Below, piece after piece: positions 42,833-51,718 of a DNA stretch of 64,000 nucleotides (the first letter of the stretch is position 1; each line of letters starts with the position of its first letter). The translations under genes and the position numbers were made by a program. This DNA comes from an uncultured Flaviramulus sp. (lineage in GTDB: Bacteria > Bacteroidota > Bacteroidia > Flavobacteriales > Flavobacteriaceae). The notes beneath the pieces are model-generated. The model was given only the letters and a program-made list of their open reading frames with translations, made no database searches and was not told the origin of the DNA. The stretch spans positions 186,001 to 250,000 of the forward strand of contig CANMUP010000002.1 in the NCBI GenBank assembly GCA_947501105.1, in the 5' to 3' direction.

Positions 42833-43591
42833 TTCTTCCGTTTTTTTCTTTGAATCGATTAACTCAATTAATTTTTTCAGGGACGATTTAATTTTGTCAG
42901 ACTCACTCTTTTTAAGCATCAATTCCGCTTTCTTTTTCATACCGCTATAATTTGCGTCAGGATAAAGTTTAATCAGTTGAGTAAAGTATTTATCTATTCC
43001 GTCAGCAAGTTTAGTTTTTCCTTTTTCCGAAAATGCCTTTTCTTCGTTTATCTCATCCAAATAAATAATATAATTACCAATTAAAGTACTAATGTTTGAG
43101 TTAATAACATTCTTGACTCTTGAAGAATTTGGGTCGTCTGCACTCTCTAATATTTCATCATTTCCTAATTTAAAATAGTCAAGTTGCAAACTCAAACCAT
43201 ATTGCCAAACAGCCAACATTTCTATTTCATAAACATACATATCCTTTCGGTCAGTTGCTTGATAAATTTGATGCATATCTTTCCAATGTTCAAAGAATTC
43301 GGTTGCAACTGCATTTCGATGTTTTGTACCTAATTCATTGTCTTTAAGTACTATTTTGAAATTTTGTTCGTCCGTTAATTTTTCAACTATTATTCTTTGT
43401 TCTGGATTGTCAAAAGTCGGTTTCTTTTCATCGTCTTCGTAACCAAATCTTAATTCAAGAATTGCTTTGTCGTAATCATTAGTATCCCAATATCTTTTAT
43501 CTAAAGGGAATTCGTGTTCTTCTGTTGTTTTGCAATTTGATAAAGTCAAGCAAATAATTGCTAAAAGGACATACTTAATTTTTGTCATCAA
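42830..43591 (-). CDS. lipoprotein of unknown function in the repeat-flanked cassette
   Basis: This 253-residue protein has a lipobox (TLSNC) and a charged, helical body with no domain I recognise. It ends inside the left repeat element and overlaps the upstream metalloprotease-like gene by 17 bp, so the pair is translationally coupled. Its charge-rich body looks different from the envelope proteins around it. Confidence 0.78.
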   Translation of the reverse strand: MMTKIKYVLLAIICLTLSNCKTTEEHEFPLDKRYWDTNDYDKAILELRFGYEDDEKKPTFDNPEQRIIVEKLTDEQNFKIVLKDNELGTKHRNAVATEFFEHWKDMHQIYQATDRKDMYVYEIEMLAVWQYGLSLQLDYFKLGNDEILESADDPNSSRVKNVINSNISTLIGNYIIYLDEINEEKAFSEKGKTKLADGIDKYFTQLIKLYPDANYSGMKKKAELMLKKSESDKIKSSLKKLIELIDSKKKTEE

Positions 43592-44282
43592 TTATAATTT
43601 TTGGGTTTTCGTATTTGGTTAGCGAAGTTAATAAACTATCAACTTCTTTCTCATATCTTTTTTGTTCACTTAATACATAACTGTGAAAAGTATTGTAATC
43701 ATATTCTTTTTGAAATGCTCTTTCTTTTGATTTTACATCGTTAATTATTCCCTGGATTTTGTTTTCATCGAAAGTTTTTAAATCAGATATCTCTTGTTTT
43801 GCTTTTCGAGCGAACAATTCTGTTATTTTGATGTGATACTTTTCGTGAGTTAAAAGCTCTGTACTATTCGTGTTTTTTTTGTAAACGAAAGAGCGTGATG
43901 GATAGAATAATGATTGCACAGTTACAGAATTATCATCAATTTCACTATCTATTGATGTTACGACATAAGCAAATCGTTCATTTCCATATAGTGACTTTTT
44001 AAAAAATTCCAAACCTCGGAAGTTCTGAAATGTGATTTGGTCGTACTTGTCAAAAGTCATAGGTTTTTCATAATTCAAGTAGTTTGTATGACTTAAAATT
44101 CTAAACACAATTACAGTAAAAATTAGAATTAAAAAACTGTATTTCGTAAAACGCAATAATCTTTTGAGCAGTTTTTTGTTTTCTTCTTTTCGTTCTTTTA
44201 ATAATAAGTATAATTGATAAAATACTGGTGAAAAATAAAGCAATACAATCAGTGTAATTATTAAATAGTCATTCATTCGCAA
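43575..44282 (-). CDS. membrane protein with HExxH metalloprotease-like motif
   Basis: This 235-residue protein has two N-terminal membrane helices (about 7-28 and 46-63) and a soluble C-terminal half. That half contains HEKYH at residues 146-150 followed by IKITELFARK, the order of a zinc metalloprotease helix with a possible third ligand in Glu155. A similar motif occurs in DUF922-like Bacteroidota proteins. It lies 10 bp inside the right repeat element. Protease activity is inferred. Confidence 0.75.
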   Translation of the reverse strand: MRMNDYLIITLIVLLYFSPVFYQLYLLLKERKEENKKLLKRLLRFTKYSFLILIFTVIVFRILSHTNYLNYEKPMTFDKYDQITFQNFRGLEFFKKSLYGNERFAYVVTSIDSEIDDNSVTVQSLFYPSRSFVYKKNTNSTELLTHEKYHIKITELFARKAKQEISDLKTFDENKIQGIINDVKSKERAFQKEYDYNTFHSYVLSEQKRYEKEVDSLLTSLTKYENPKIIIDDKN

Positions 44283-44292
44283 AGGTTGGTTT

Positions 44293-44357
44293 TAATTACC
44301 TACAATGTTTTTACGGATATGCGTCGTTTGAATGACTTATATGCGACGTTAAACGAA
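44293..44357 (-). repeat. structured repeat element, right boundary of the gene cassette
   Basis: On the minus strand this element begins TTCGTTTAACGT (44346-44357) and ends TTGTAGGTAATTA (44293-44305). These are identical (12/12) and nearly identical (12/13) to the ends of the left element, in inverted orientation. The middle is shorter (65 bp in total) and of different sequence, with CGTCG/CGACG arms. No other feature is seen between 44358 and the MG2 gene stop at 44431. Confidence 0.75.
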
Positions 44358-44430
44358 GGTAGCTGAATTTTTTTACAAAGTCAAGAAGGAAAATATACTA
44401 ACATTAGTCTAAAACTTTTTAAAAAAGACA

Positions 44431-46713
44431 CTAATCTTTCCGTTTACGAACTGCAAACTCAAAATTAGTTGCGCCTAATAAACCATCATCGTTTACACCC
44501 TCTATCTCTCCTAAAAAAGTAGTGTTAATATCAGAGCAATAAAAGTCTATAATGGCTTCGCCTTGTTTGTTGGTAATAATATCAGGTTTCCAAAACAATG
44601 TGTTTCTATAATCTGGAAATGGGTCTTTTATAGTTTCTTCATCATAAACTGGTTGGTAAAATTCTCGTTTGCCATAATACCCTTTTATTCTAATAAGGCT
44701 AAATCTAGACATTAAATACTCATCCGTTATTTTACGTTTTTTATATACAACTGTTTCGCGTATTTCTTTGGGCTTGTTATTTACATAATAAGTGCTCACG
44801 TATTTGGAGTATGTTTGTCCTTCAACTGGTAATTTATTCCCTGGCATATAAGGATGAAAAGGGCAGTTTAACGTGCCACACGGTTCTGCTATCCAATCTA
44901 TAATGTCTAACCTTAAAATACTGTCTAGTTTACCCAAATATTTATCACGGGACACTCGTTTCTTTTTTGTTTTTAGCACAACTTCATCCAATTCTTTTAT
45001 ATCAGCATAAAGTTTAAAGGGTATAACGAGCTCTTCTTCCAAATTTTTAGGATGGTACTCTGGGTAGTTGATTGGCTTCGTTTTTCTAGTCGTGTTAATT
45101 GCGTTAAACCAATTGTTGTTAATTGAATAGCTGTATTTCTGTTCTGGCGAAATCATAAGTTTAAAGTAAACATAGTTTTGTTCTCCTAATTTTAAATGGC
45201 TAGGGTTAACTTTAAATTTGCCCAATGAGTCTAAAAGAATAAATTGACTTGGGTTTTTAAGCTCGGAATTAGAAACATTAATTACTGGCGTTCCTAATTG
45301 TTTAGAGTTTTTCTTTTTCTTCTTTTCCTTATTTGTTGATTTACCAATAATATCATCAAAAACAACTTGTTTCTTGTATTTTAAGGCTTCTAAATTGGTT
45401 TCAGACCATACATAACGCCTCCAACCTTGGGTTAATAAAAGTAAATCAAGATTTTCTTTTCGGTCTTTATTTTGCTCATCAAAATAATAAGCAGGATTGT
45501 AAAGTTTCCCTTTTAGCTGAGTAGATAAAAAATAATGACTTTCAATGGTTTTTGAATCTTGCTCACTTTTATAAATACGATCAAAAATACTTAAACTTAA
45601 ATGGGCTATTACTGGGTTTCCATTCTCGTCTGTCACCTGTATTTTTAAGGTGCCTTTATCTCTAGTTCTATATTCGCTTTTAAGCAAGCTTGTTTTTATA
45701 TTAAGTTTTTTATCTGGATTAACATAAATTAAACGTTCGCAAATAGGCTCAAAATTTTTATTAAATAATGTTACTTCTGCTATGCCTTGCGGTAAGTCGT
45801 TAATAGGAATTTTTATTTTTAAATCTTTTTCTAATACTGCTGTAGCTAAATTGTACGCAATACCTCTTGATTGCACTCTTATATGTACAGTTTCTTTTTT
45901 TAAACTTGGGTTTTGAGAAACCTTAAAAATTAAGTTTTCTTTTGTTTGAGAAATTAATCGCATCACTTTCCCTTGACTATAAATTTTAGGGATTGAATAG
46001 GTTTCTTGCTTTCCTTTTTTTGAGAGTTTTATGCGATAATTTTTGTTTGTATTGGGAATAAATAGAAAGCTTCCCATACCCAAATGTGTGCTTTTAAAAT
46101 GCGTTAAAGGCTCACCATTTTCGTATAATACACCTGATACACTTACAGGACGCCCTTTTGAATCTACAGCTTTAAAAGCTAATCTGCTTTCAATACCGTT
46201 TACTAAATTTCCTCCTTCAGGAAACGTTACAAACTGTGCTATGCTATCTTGTTTTTTCTGATTTGATTGAGGAGGTTTATCAGCTATATTTTTTAATACT
46301 TGAATTTTCCTAACGGCATTAAACGCGCCAGAATCTTTGTAAAAAGAATTTGCGCTGTATGCTGTTAGTGTATATGTGCCTGGTTTTAAGGTGTCCTGCA
46401 AAAATAAATGCCCATTTACAAAGCCATTCTCTATTTCGTATTTTTCTTCCCATACAGGAATACCCTGTTCGTTATTCAATAATTGAACAAATAAAATTTT
46501 GCTTTTGTTTGATGGCGTTAAGTTTTTTGAATCTAGTATATAGGCTTTAAACCATAAATCTTCTCTGGTTTCGTATATATCTTTACTCGTTTGTAAGTAT
46601 ATAGATTCGGAAGCTTTGTTATGCGATGCATGCTGTATCTGTTTTACAACATCAATGCTTTGAGAATTAATGGTTAATGTGAATAATATAGCAACTAAAA
46701 ATGTTACCCTCAT
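44431..46713 (-). CDS. secreted MG2 (alpha-2-macroglobulin-like) domain protein
   Basis: This 760-residue protein has a signal peptide (to about LTINSQ), then an MG2 macroglobulin-like domain (SESIYLQTSKDIYETREDLWFKAYILDSKN...) and several beta-sandwich domains; the later part contains LVNGIESRLAFKAVDSKGRPV and TSLLKSEYRTRDKGTLKIQVTDENGNPV. No thioester (CxEQ) is present, so it is not a trapping macroglobulin. Flavobacterial MG2 proteins are often near TonB receptors and are thought to sit at the outer membrane. The end may fold as a TonB-linked plug-like domain; this is not certain. Confidence 0.8.
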   Translation of the reverse strand: MRVTFLVAILFTLTINSQSIDVVKQIQHASHNKASESIYLQTSKDIYETREDLWFKAYILDSKNLTPSNKSKILFVQLLNNEQGIPVWEEKYEIENGFVNGHLFLQDTLKPGTYTLTAYSANSFYKDSGAFNAVRKIQVLKNIADKPPQSNQKKQDSIAQFVTFPEGGNLVNGIESRLAFKAVDSKGRPVSVSGVLYENGEPLTHFKSTHLGMGSFLFIPNTNKNYRIKLSKKGKQETYSIPKIYSQGKVMRLISQTKENLIFKVSQNPSLKKETVHIRVQSRGIAYNLATAVLEKDLKIKIPINDLPQGIAEVTLFNKNFEPICERLIYVNPDKKLNIKTSLLKSEYRTRDKGTLKIQVTDENGNPVIAHLSLSIFDRIYKSEQDSKTIESHYFLSTQLKGKLYNPAYYFDEQNKDRKENLDLLLLTQGWRRYVWSETNLEALKYKKQVVFDDIIGKSTNKEKKKKKNSKQLGTPVINVSNSELKNPSQFILLDSLGKFKVNPSHLKLGEQNYVYFKLMISPEQKYSYSINNNWFNAINTTRKTKPINYPEYHPKNLEEELVIPFKLYADIKELDEVVLKTKKKRVSRDKYLGKLDSILRLDIIDWIAEPCGTLNCPFHPYMPGNKLPVEGQTYSKYVSTYYVNNKPKEIRETVVYKKRKITDEYLMSRFSLIRIKGYYGKREFYQPVYDEETIKDPFPDYRNTLFWKPDIITNKQGEAIIDFYCSDINTTFLGEIEGVNDDGLLGATNFEFAVRKRKD

Positions 46714-46819
46714 TTTTGTTTTAACATCTAAATAATTTTAATTTAAAATTATCACTTTTTTCTGACAATAACAATCTATTACTATCTGGCCAATCTAGAT
46801 AGTCTTATCAGTTTTGTAT

Positions 46820-47725
46820 TTAGTATGATTTTCTTTTAATCATTTTTACTGATAAGATTCGAATATCATGAATTGGTTTATCAGATTCATCTGTTTTGGC
46901 TTTCGCTATACTATCAACAATATTCATCCCTTTAACTACTTCACCAAAAACAGTATAGTTTTGATCTAGATGAGGTGTTCCTCCAATAGTTTTATAAACA
47001 TCAGTATGAGCTTTTGGGTAATTATATTGTTTTATGTTTTTCAATTCAATTTTAGCCAACGAATTCATGTTATAGGAGTCAATCTTATTTTTTAAAGTAT
47101 TAAACAACAAGGAGTCTTCATCAGTAAGGTCTTCTTCATTTATTAGCTGATTTCTTTTCATTAATCTAATGTATTCATCAATATCTGGTTTTATTCTTGA
47201 ACTATTAATTACATTATTTCTCGCAGACATAAAATTAACACGATCTAACGACCTATTTAAAGTGCTATCGGTTTGTTTGCCCCTTTGTACAATATAAAAT
47301 TGAAAACCACTGGAAGAACGACTTGGGTTAGCAATGTCTCCTTCTCTTGCAGCACCTATAGCGCCTCTTTTATGAAATAAATTAGGCTCAAATTCTGGTT
47401 CTAGAGTGTATGAAAGTTTAGGGTTACCATCTGGATTATAAGACGTGTTAGGCTTACTAGTTGGATTTCCCGACTGAATCATAAAACCTTCAATAACACG
47501 ATGAAACGCAATACTATCATAAAAACGATTATTTACTAATTTGATGAAATTATGTTGATGCTTTGGAGTGTCATCAGATAAACGAATAACAATCTTTCCA
47601 AAGTCTGTTACCATCTCAACATCTTTTGAAAGATCACTTTCCATAACACCTTCTTCAATCTTTTTATCACATCCTAAAAGAAGGAATAATAAACTCCCAA
47701 GAAAAGGGGTTATAATTACTTTCAT
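46820..47725 (-). CDS. cyclophilin-type peptidyl-prolyl isomerase lipoprotein
   Basis: This 301-residue protein has a lipobox (LLLGC) and a cyclophilin domain with FYDSIAFHRVIEGFMIQSGNP and RSSSGFQFYIVQRGKQTDS. It contains an insertion of about 80 residues (about 155-240) before the final block TVFGEVVKGMNIVDSIAKAKTDESDKPIHDIRI. It assists periplasmic protein folding. It lies 12 bp after the lpxD-like gene and is probably co-transcribed. Confidence 0.88.
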   Translation of the reverse strand: MKVIITPFLGSLLFLLLGCDKKIEEGVMESDLSKDVEMVTDFGKIVIRLSDDTPKHQHNFIKLVNNRFYDSIAFHRVIEGFMIQSGNPTSKPNTSYNPDGNPKLSYTLEPEFEPNLFHKRGAIGAAREGDIANPSRSSSGFQFYIVQRGKQTDSTLNRSLDRVNFMSARNNVINSSRIKPDIDEYIRLMKRNQLINEEDLTDEDSLLFNTLKNKIDSYNMNSLAKIELKNIKQYNYPKAHTDVYKTIGGTPHLDQNYTVFGEVVKGMNIVDSIAKAKTDESDKPIHDIRILSVKMIKRKSY

Positions 47726-47737
47726 GTTTTTTAAAAT

Positions 47738-48730
47738 CTATTTTTTTGCTAACCGTCGCATTGCTACCCATTGTTTTAGCATATCTCGTGCCTCTTGTGC
47801 TGGATAACCTAAAACAGTTTGTCCAGCTTTTACATTGTTCATAACACCAGAGCCAGCCCCTACAGTTGCACCAGATTCTATAGTAGTGTGGTCTTTTATG
47901 GAAGCACTTCCGCCAATAATAACACCATCTCCTAAAGTTACAGAACCCGCTAAACCACTATGCCCAGCCATAATACAAAAACGCCCCATAACACTATTAT
48001 GTGCTATTTGTACTAGGTTATCTATTTTACAACCATCGCCAACAATAGTAGCACTAAATTTAGCTCTATCTACGCACGAGTTTGCACCAATTTCTACATA
48101 ATGCCCAATAATTACATTACCAATTTGTGGTATTTTAACTAGTCCGCGGCCATCATCACTTGGGCGGTACCCAAAACCATCGGCTCCAATACTTACATTC
48201 GTATGAAAAATACAATGGCTGCCAATAATACAACGTTCACGAATTACAGTTCCAGACCATGCAATAGTATTATCGCCAATAGTAGTTTCATCAAAAACAC
48301 AAACATTTGGATATAAAATAACCCCGTTTCCTAAAATTACATTTTTACCAATGTAGCAGTTTGCACCAATTTTACAGCCATCCCCAATAGTTGCTGTTTT
48401 ATGAATGACTGCAGTTGGATGAATATCAGTTTCAAATTCTGGTGCAGGCGGATTGAATAATTCTAATATTTTAGCCATAGCTAAATCTGCATTTTTTACT
48501 TTTATTAATGCACGATTTTCACCAGCTTCAACATTTAAATTATCATTTACAATTGCGGCACAAGCTTTTGAGTCAGCCCAATGCTTTATATATTTATTAC
48601 TTCCTATAAAAGTGATATGATTATTTTTTGCGTTAAGTAATTGCTCTGGACCATCAATTTGCTGATCAGTATTCCCAATTAATTCGCCTTTTAAAATGTT
48701 GTTAATGTCGTTAATTGTATAAGAAATCAT
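47738..48730 (-). CDS. lpxD: LpxD-type UDP-3-O-acyl-glucosamine N-acyltransferase
   Basis: This 330-residue protein has an N-terminal LpxD uridine-binding region (residues 1-100) and a left-handed beta helix of hexapeptide repeats (about 105-290). The catalytic His lies in IDNLVQIAHNSVMGRF. The family adds the second acyl chain of lipid A. The gene is not next to lpxC or lpxA, so it may be a paralog of another LpxD. Confidence 0.88.
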   Translation of the reverse strand: MISYTINDINNILKGELIGNTDQQIDGPEQLLNAKNNHITFIGSNKYIKHWADSKACAAIVNDNLNVEAGENRALIKVKNADLAMAKILELFNPPAPEFETDIHPTAVIHKTATIGDGCKIGANCYIGKNVILGNGVILYPNVCVFDETTIGDNTIAWSGTVIRERCIIGSHCIFHTNVSIGADGFGYRPSDDGRGLVKIPQIGNVIIGHYVEIGANSCVDRAKFSATIVGDGCKIDNLVQIAHNSVMGRFCIMAGHSGLAGSVTLGDGVIIGGSASIKDHTTIESGATVGAGSGVMNNVKAGQTVLGYPAQEARDMLKQWVAMRRLAKK

Positions 48731-48890
48731 TTATAGTTTTATTGGTTAGTTGTTTGTAAATCTAACGGAAATAAAACAGAATTCCACTTTTTATTGAATG
48801 ATATCTTATTAAACAGCAACTCTTTGTTAATAACCACAGTGATTATCTACAAAGAGCTTTAAACCTAATTGTATTTATAAGGAAGAAGGG

Positions 48891-49319
48891 TTACTTGCTT
48901 TTCTTTAAAAGAACATCCAATTCAAAATATTTGTCCTTCATTGTGCTTAAGGCAAAAGCACCTGCAGAAGTAGCCAATACTGAGTAATCAAACACGCCTT
49001 TTATACCAGTTGAAGAAGCCATTGCTAGCGCAAAACTTAATATAAGAAATCCACTAAGCTTTGCAAAGAGTTCTGTTTTGAAACCAATAATAAGACAACA
49101 AGCAAAAATAACTTCTGTAATGGTAGCTATAATCCCTAATGCGGGGATTAAAGATTCTGGTGCAAAGGGGTTTATTAATGCTGTATATTCTAAAAAAGCA
49201 TCCCAACTATACCATGCTGAAATTTCTTTAGGCCAATAACCAAACCTATCTGCTACTGCAGAAATGAAACCAAAACTTATTGTTACCCTTAAAAACAGTT
49301 TTATGATTTTTTCTTGCAT
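48891..49319 (-). CDS. DoxX family membrane protein
   Basis: This 142-residue protein has four membrane helices with the DoxX-like order (KLFLRVTISFGFISAVADRFGYWPK...GIIATITEVIFACCLIIGF). It is the last gene of a minus-strand operon with AhpD-like, Crp-like and LETM1-like genes. DoxX proteins act near the quinone pool or in redox stress, and partners with AhpD-like proteins are common. Confidence 0.85.
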   Translation of the reverse strand: MQEKIIKLFLRVTISFGFISAVADRFGYWPKEISAWYSWDAFLEYTALINPFAPESLIPALGIIATITEVIFACCLIIGFKTELFAKLSGFLILSFALAMASSTGIKGVFDYSVLATSAGAFALSTMKDKYFELDVLLKKSK

Positions 49320-49322
49320 AAT

Positions 49323-49787
49323 TTATTGTGTTACTTTATAATGTCCTGGAGTAAATTGAAATACTTTCATTAATCTATTCCATGTGTTTATTTGTGTAAT
49401 TGCTAATGTTAAATAAGCAATATCTGGTTTGCTAAAGTATTCTAAAAGCGGATTATATTCAGCATCAGAAATGGGAACTCTATTTAATCGCGTTACAGTA
49501 TCAGCAAATTTTAAAACAGTACGTTCTTTTTTTGAGAAATAAGGCGTTTCTTCCCAAACACAAAGCGAGGATAAACGTAATTCGGTTTCACCAGTATGCT
49601 TCAATTCTTTATAGTGCATATCAACACAATAGGCACAACCATTTTTTTGAGAAATTCTAAGTTTTACAAGTTCTAATAATTGAGTTTCTAAAGGTGATTG
49701 CTTTAAAAAATCTTCAATGCTTCTTAATTTTTCAAACATTCCATGAGGGATATCTTCATAGCTAATACGTTGCATAATTGTTTTCAT
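49323..49787 (-). CDS. carboxymuconolactone decarboxylase / AhpD-like protein
   Basis: This 154-residue protein has the AhpD core: LVKLRISQKNGCAYCVDMHYKEL with the redox CxxC and His. I start at MKTIMQRISYEDIP (49787); the longer frame begins with TTG. Such proteins reduce peroxides with thiols or act on related redox substrates. It is 3 bp from the DoxX gene and 99 bp from the Crp-like gene upstream. Confidence 0.88.
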   Translation of the reverse strand: MKTIMQRISYEDIPHGMFEKLRSIEDFLKQSPLETQLLELVKLRISQKNGCAYCVDMHYKELKHTGETELRLSSLCVWEETPYFSKKERTVLKFADTVTRLNRVPISDAEYNPLLEYFSKPDIAYLTLAITQINTWNRLMKVFQFTPGHYKVTQ

Positions 49788-49886
49788 TTTTTGATTATGA
49801 AACAAAGTTAGATTTACATATGCTTTTAAAAATTAAGATATCTTAAGAAATTGAATCTTGAGGTGAATTTTGCACAAATAGAATTA

Positions 49887-50453
49887 TTAACCTTTTCTAA
49901 GTTCACTTAAATATTCTGGTGTAATATCTAAGTATGAAGCAATCATATATTGAGGTATCCGTTGAGCAAAAGAAGGGAGTTTTTCAATAAAAAAATCATA
50001 ACGTTCCTTACTACTCATTTTTGTATAAAATTCGTTTTTACGTTCAATGGCGATTAACATATTCTCTGTGGTAATTCTAAACACACGTTCTAGTTTTGGA
50101 ATATTATAATATGCTTTCTCTAGATTTTCTTTATTGATTGAAAGCACGGTTGTTTTTTCTAAAGCCTGCATGTACAACAAAGATGGTTTTTCTGTAATAA
50201 AGCTTTCAAAACTTGTCGTCCACCAATTTTCAATGCCAAAATGGATGATGTTTTCATGCCCTTTATTATCAATATTAAAAAGGCGTACAAGACCTTCTAT
50301 AATGAAAAATTTGTTTTTACAAATGTCACCTTCTTTTAAAAGAAATTCTTTTTTCTGAAATGTTTTAGGTGTAAGATAATTATAAAAAGCATCTATTTCT
50401 TCAGAAGAAAATGTAGCGTATCTATTTAAATAGCTTTGTAATTGACTTTTCAT
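49887..50453 (-). CDS. Crp/Fnr-family transcriptional regulator
   Basis: This 188-residue protein has a cyclic-nucleotide-binding-like beta roll (FLLKEGDICKNKFFIIEGLVRLFNIDNKGHENIIHFGIENWW) and a C-terminal helix-turn-helix of reduced length (IPQYMIASYLDITPEYLSELRKG). It is of the short Crp-like type with no Fe-S cysteine cluster. It lies 5 bp after the LETM1-like gene and 99 bp before the AhpD-like gene, which it may regulate. Confidence 0.9.
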   Translation of the reverse strand: MKSQLQSYLNRYATFSSEEIDAFYNYLTPKTFQKKEFLLKEGDICKNKFFIIEGLVRLFNIDNKGHENIIHFGIENWWTTSFESFITEKPSLLYMQALEKTTVLSINKENLEKAYYNIPKLERVFRITTENMLIAIERKNEFYTKMSSKERYDFFIEKLPSFAQRIPQYMIASYLDITPEYLSELRKG

Positions 50454-50458
50454 AAGAG

Positions 50459-51631
50459 CTATTCTTCAATCCTATTATCATCAAAAGCTGATGGTAATAA
50501 TTTAGGAATAAATTTAACCACTAAAGGGAGTAACAAAGCACCACCTGGAAGTAAAAATATAGCAAGACTTGGAATAGATTTAAAAATATCTAAAAGTTGT
50601 TCTTGTACTTTTTTTTGCTCATCTTTATTCAGGTCTCTGATGGTAGATTGAGAAATAAGAACCATAAGTTCTTTACTGTCTTTTAGCTCTTGGTATAAGC
50701 GTTTACTATTTCTAGAAATAAGTTTTGTAACCATTTTACTAGAGTTGTCGTAAAAACTTTTTACAATGTTTTTAGAACTTAACAGCGCAATATTATCTTT
50801 ATGTGTGGTGTAAAATTGATTAACCGATTCTATAGATTGATTAACCTTAGATGAGCTTACATTTAAATCGTTACCCAATTTAATAAGGAACTGTTGTTCG
50901 TCTTTATCAATGGTACGATCACTCCAAGTTGCCATACATGCTAAATCTAAAATATATTGTTTTTCTTGAGATGTTTTTAAGATGTTAATAGCATTCTTAT
51001 AACTAATATATGTATTGTTTTGATACCTTAATGATGATTCAAAAAGCTTTATCAAGCTATCGTCATATTGATTTATTGTGGTTTTAGATTTTAAAACGTC
51101 TAAAGAAATAGATTCTATGGTAGCTTCTAAATTTTTTATGTATTCGTTCGAAATAGATTCATTTTTTAAAAACTCTTGATACGCTAATACATCAACAAAT
51201 AGTAAGGCATTAATAATAAAATAGTTGAAGTTTTTAGTGATGATATTATCATCAATTTGAATCCGTTTATGAATTATCTTTTCTAATTGTTCGCTTGATT
51301 TTTTTCCACCTAAAAGCTCTTGAAAAAATGACATTTTATACTCATTAATACTAGTATAAAAGTCTATAACACTATCAATAAAAGAAAGTTTGGAGTTTGA
51401 GTTTGTATGTGCATATAACAGTGTTAAGCATAAGTTGGTTTTGCATAACTCTTCTTCAGAAAGATCAGCATTTTTAAAAACTTGTGCAACTACACTTAAA
51501 TTACTACCATAAATAAAACCACAAGCTCTTAAAGCACTATAAAACTCATCTTCTTTATACTTTAAAAAAGAATTGTTTTCTGCTACTTCCCTTAGTAATT
51601 TTTTTATCCAACCTTGAGCCGACGGATTCAT
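50459..51631 (-). CDS. LETM1-related protein
   Basis: This 390-residue protein is mostly helical and ends with a LETM1-like membrane segment (FKSIPSLAIFLLPGGALLLPLVVKFIPKLLPSAFDDNR). The region near residues 230-255 (DLACMATWSDRTIDKDEQQFLIKLG) looks like a TerB-type helix pair. Flavobacterial proteins of this type have been called LETM1-related biofilm proteins; mitochondrial LETM1 is a cation/proton exchanger. Function here is not established. A terminator lies 24 bp upstream of its start, ending yceI, so it likely heads its own operon. Confidence 0.85.
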   Translation of the reverse strand: MNPSAQGWIKKLLREVAENNSFLKYKEDEFYSALRACGFIYGSNLSVVAQVFKNADLSEEELCKTNLCLTLLYAHTNSNSKLSFIDSVIDFYTSINEYKMSFFQELLGGKKSSEQLEKIIHKRIQIDDNIITKNFNYFIINALLFVDVLAYQEFLKNESISNEYIKNLEATIESISLDVLKSKTTINQYDDSLIKLFESSLRYQNNTYISYKNAINILKTSQEKQYILDLACMATWSDRTIDKDEQQFLIKLGNDLNVSSSKVNQSIESVNQFYTTHKDNIALLSSKNIVKSFYDNSSKMVTKLISRNSKRLYQELKDSKELMVLISQSTIRDLNKDEQKKVQEQLLDIFKSIPSLAIFLLPGGALLLPLVVKFIPKLLPSAFDDNRIEE

Positions 51632-51654
51632 ATGGTTATTTTAATTGATGGTGT

Positions 51655-51686
51655 AAAAATAAAAAAGCTGCCTTTATAAGCAGCTT
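51655..51686 (-). terminator. terminator of the yceI-like gene
   Basis: AAAGCTGC and GCAGCTTT pair around a CTTTATAA loop. On the minus strand the stem is followed by TTTTTTATTTTT. Confidence 0.8.
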
Positions 51687-51718
51687 TAAATATTAATATA
51701 TTTTAAAACTAGATACGA

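Noticed and set aside
42691-44357. Calling the cassette a standard integron cassette with attC sites.
   Set aside because: The first box fits the R'' consensus, but the other end (TTGTAGG) does not fit GTTRRRY, the arms are not complementary in the attC manner, and no integrase is present.
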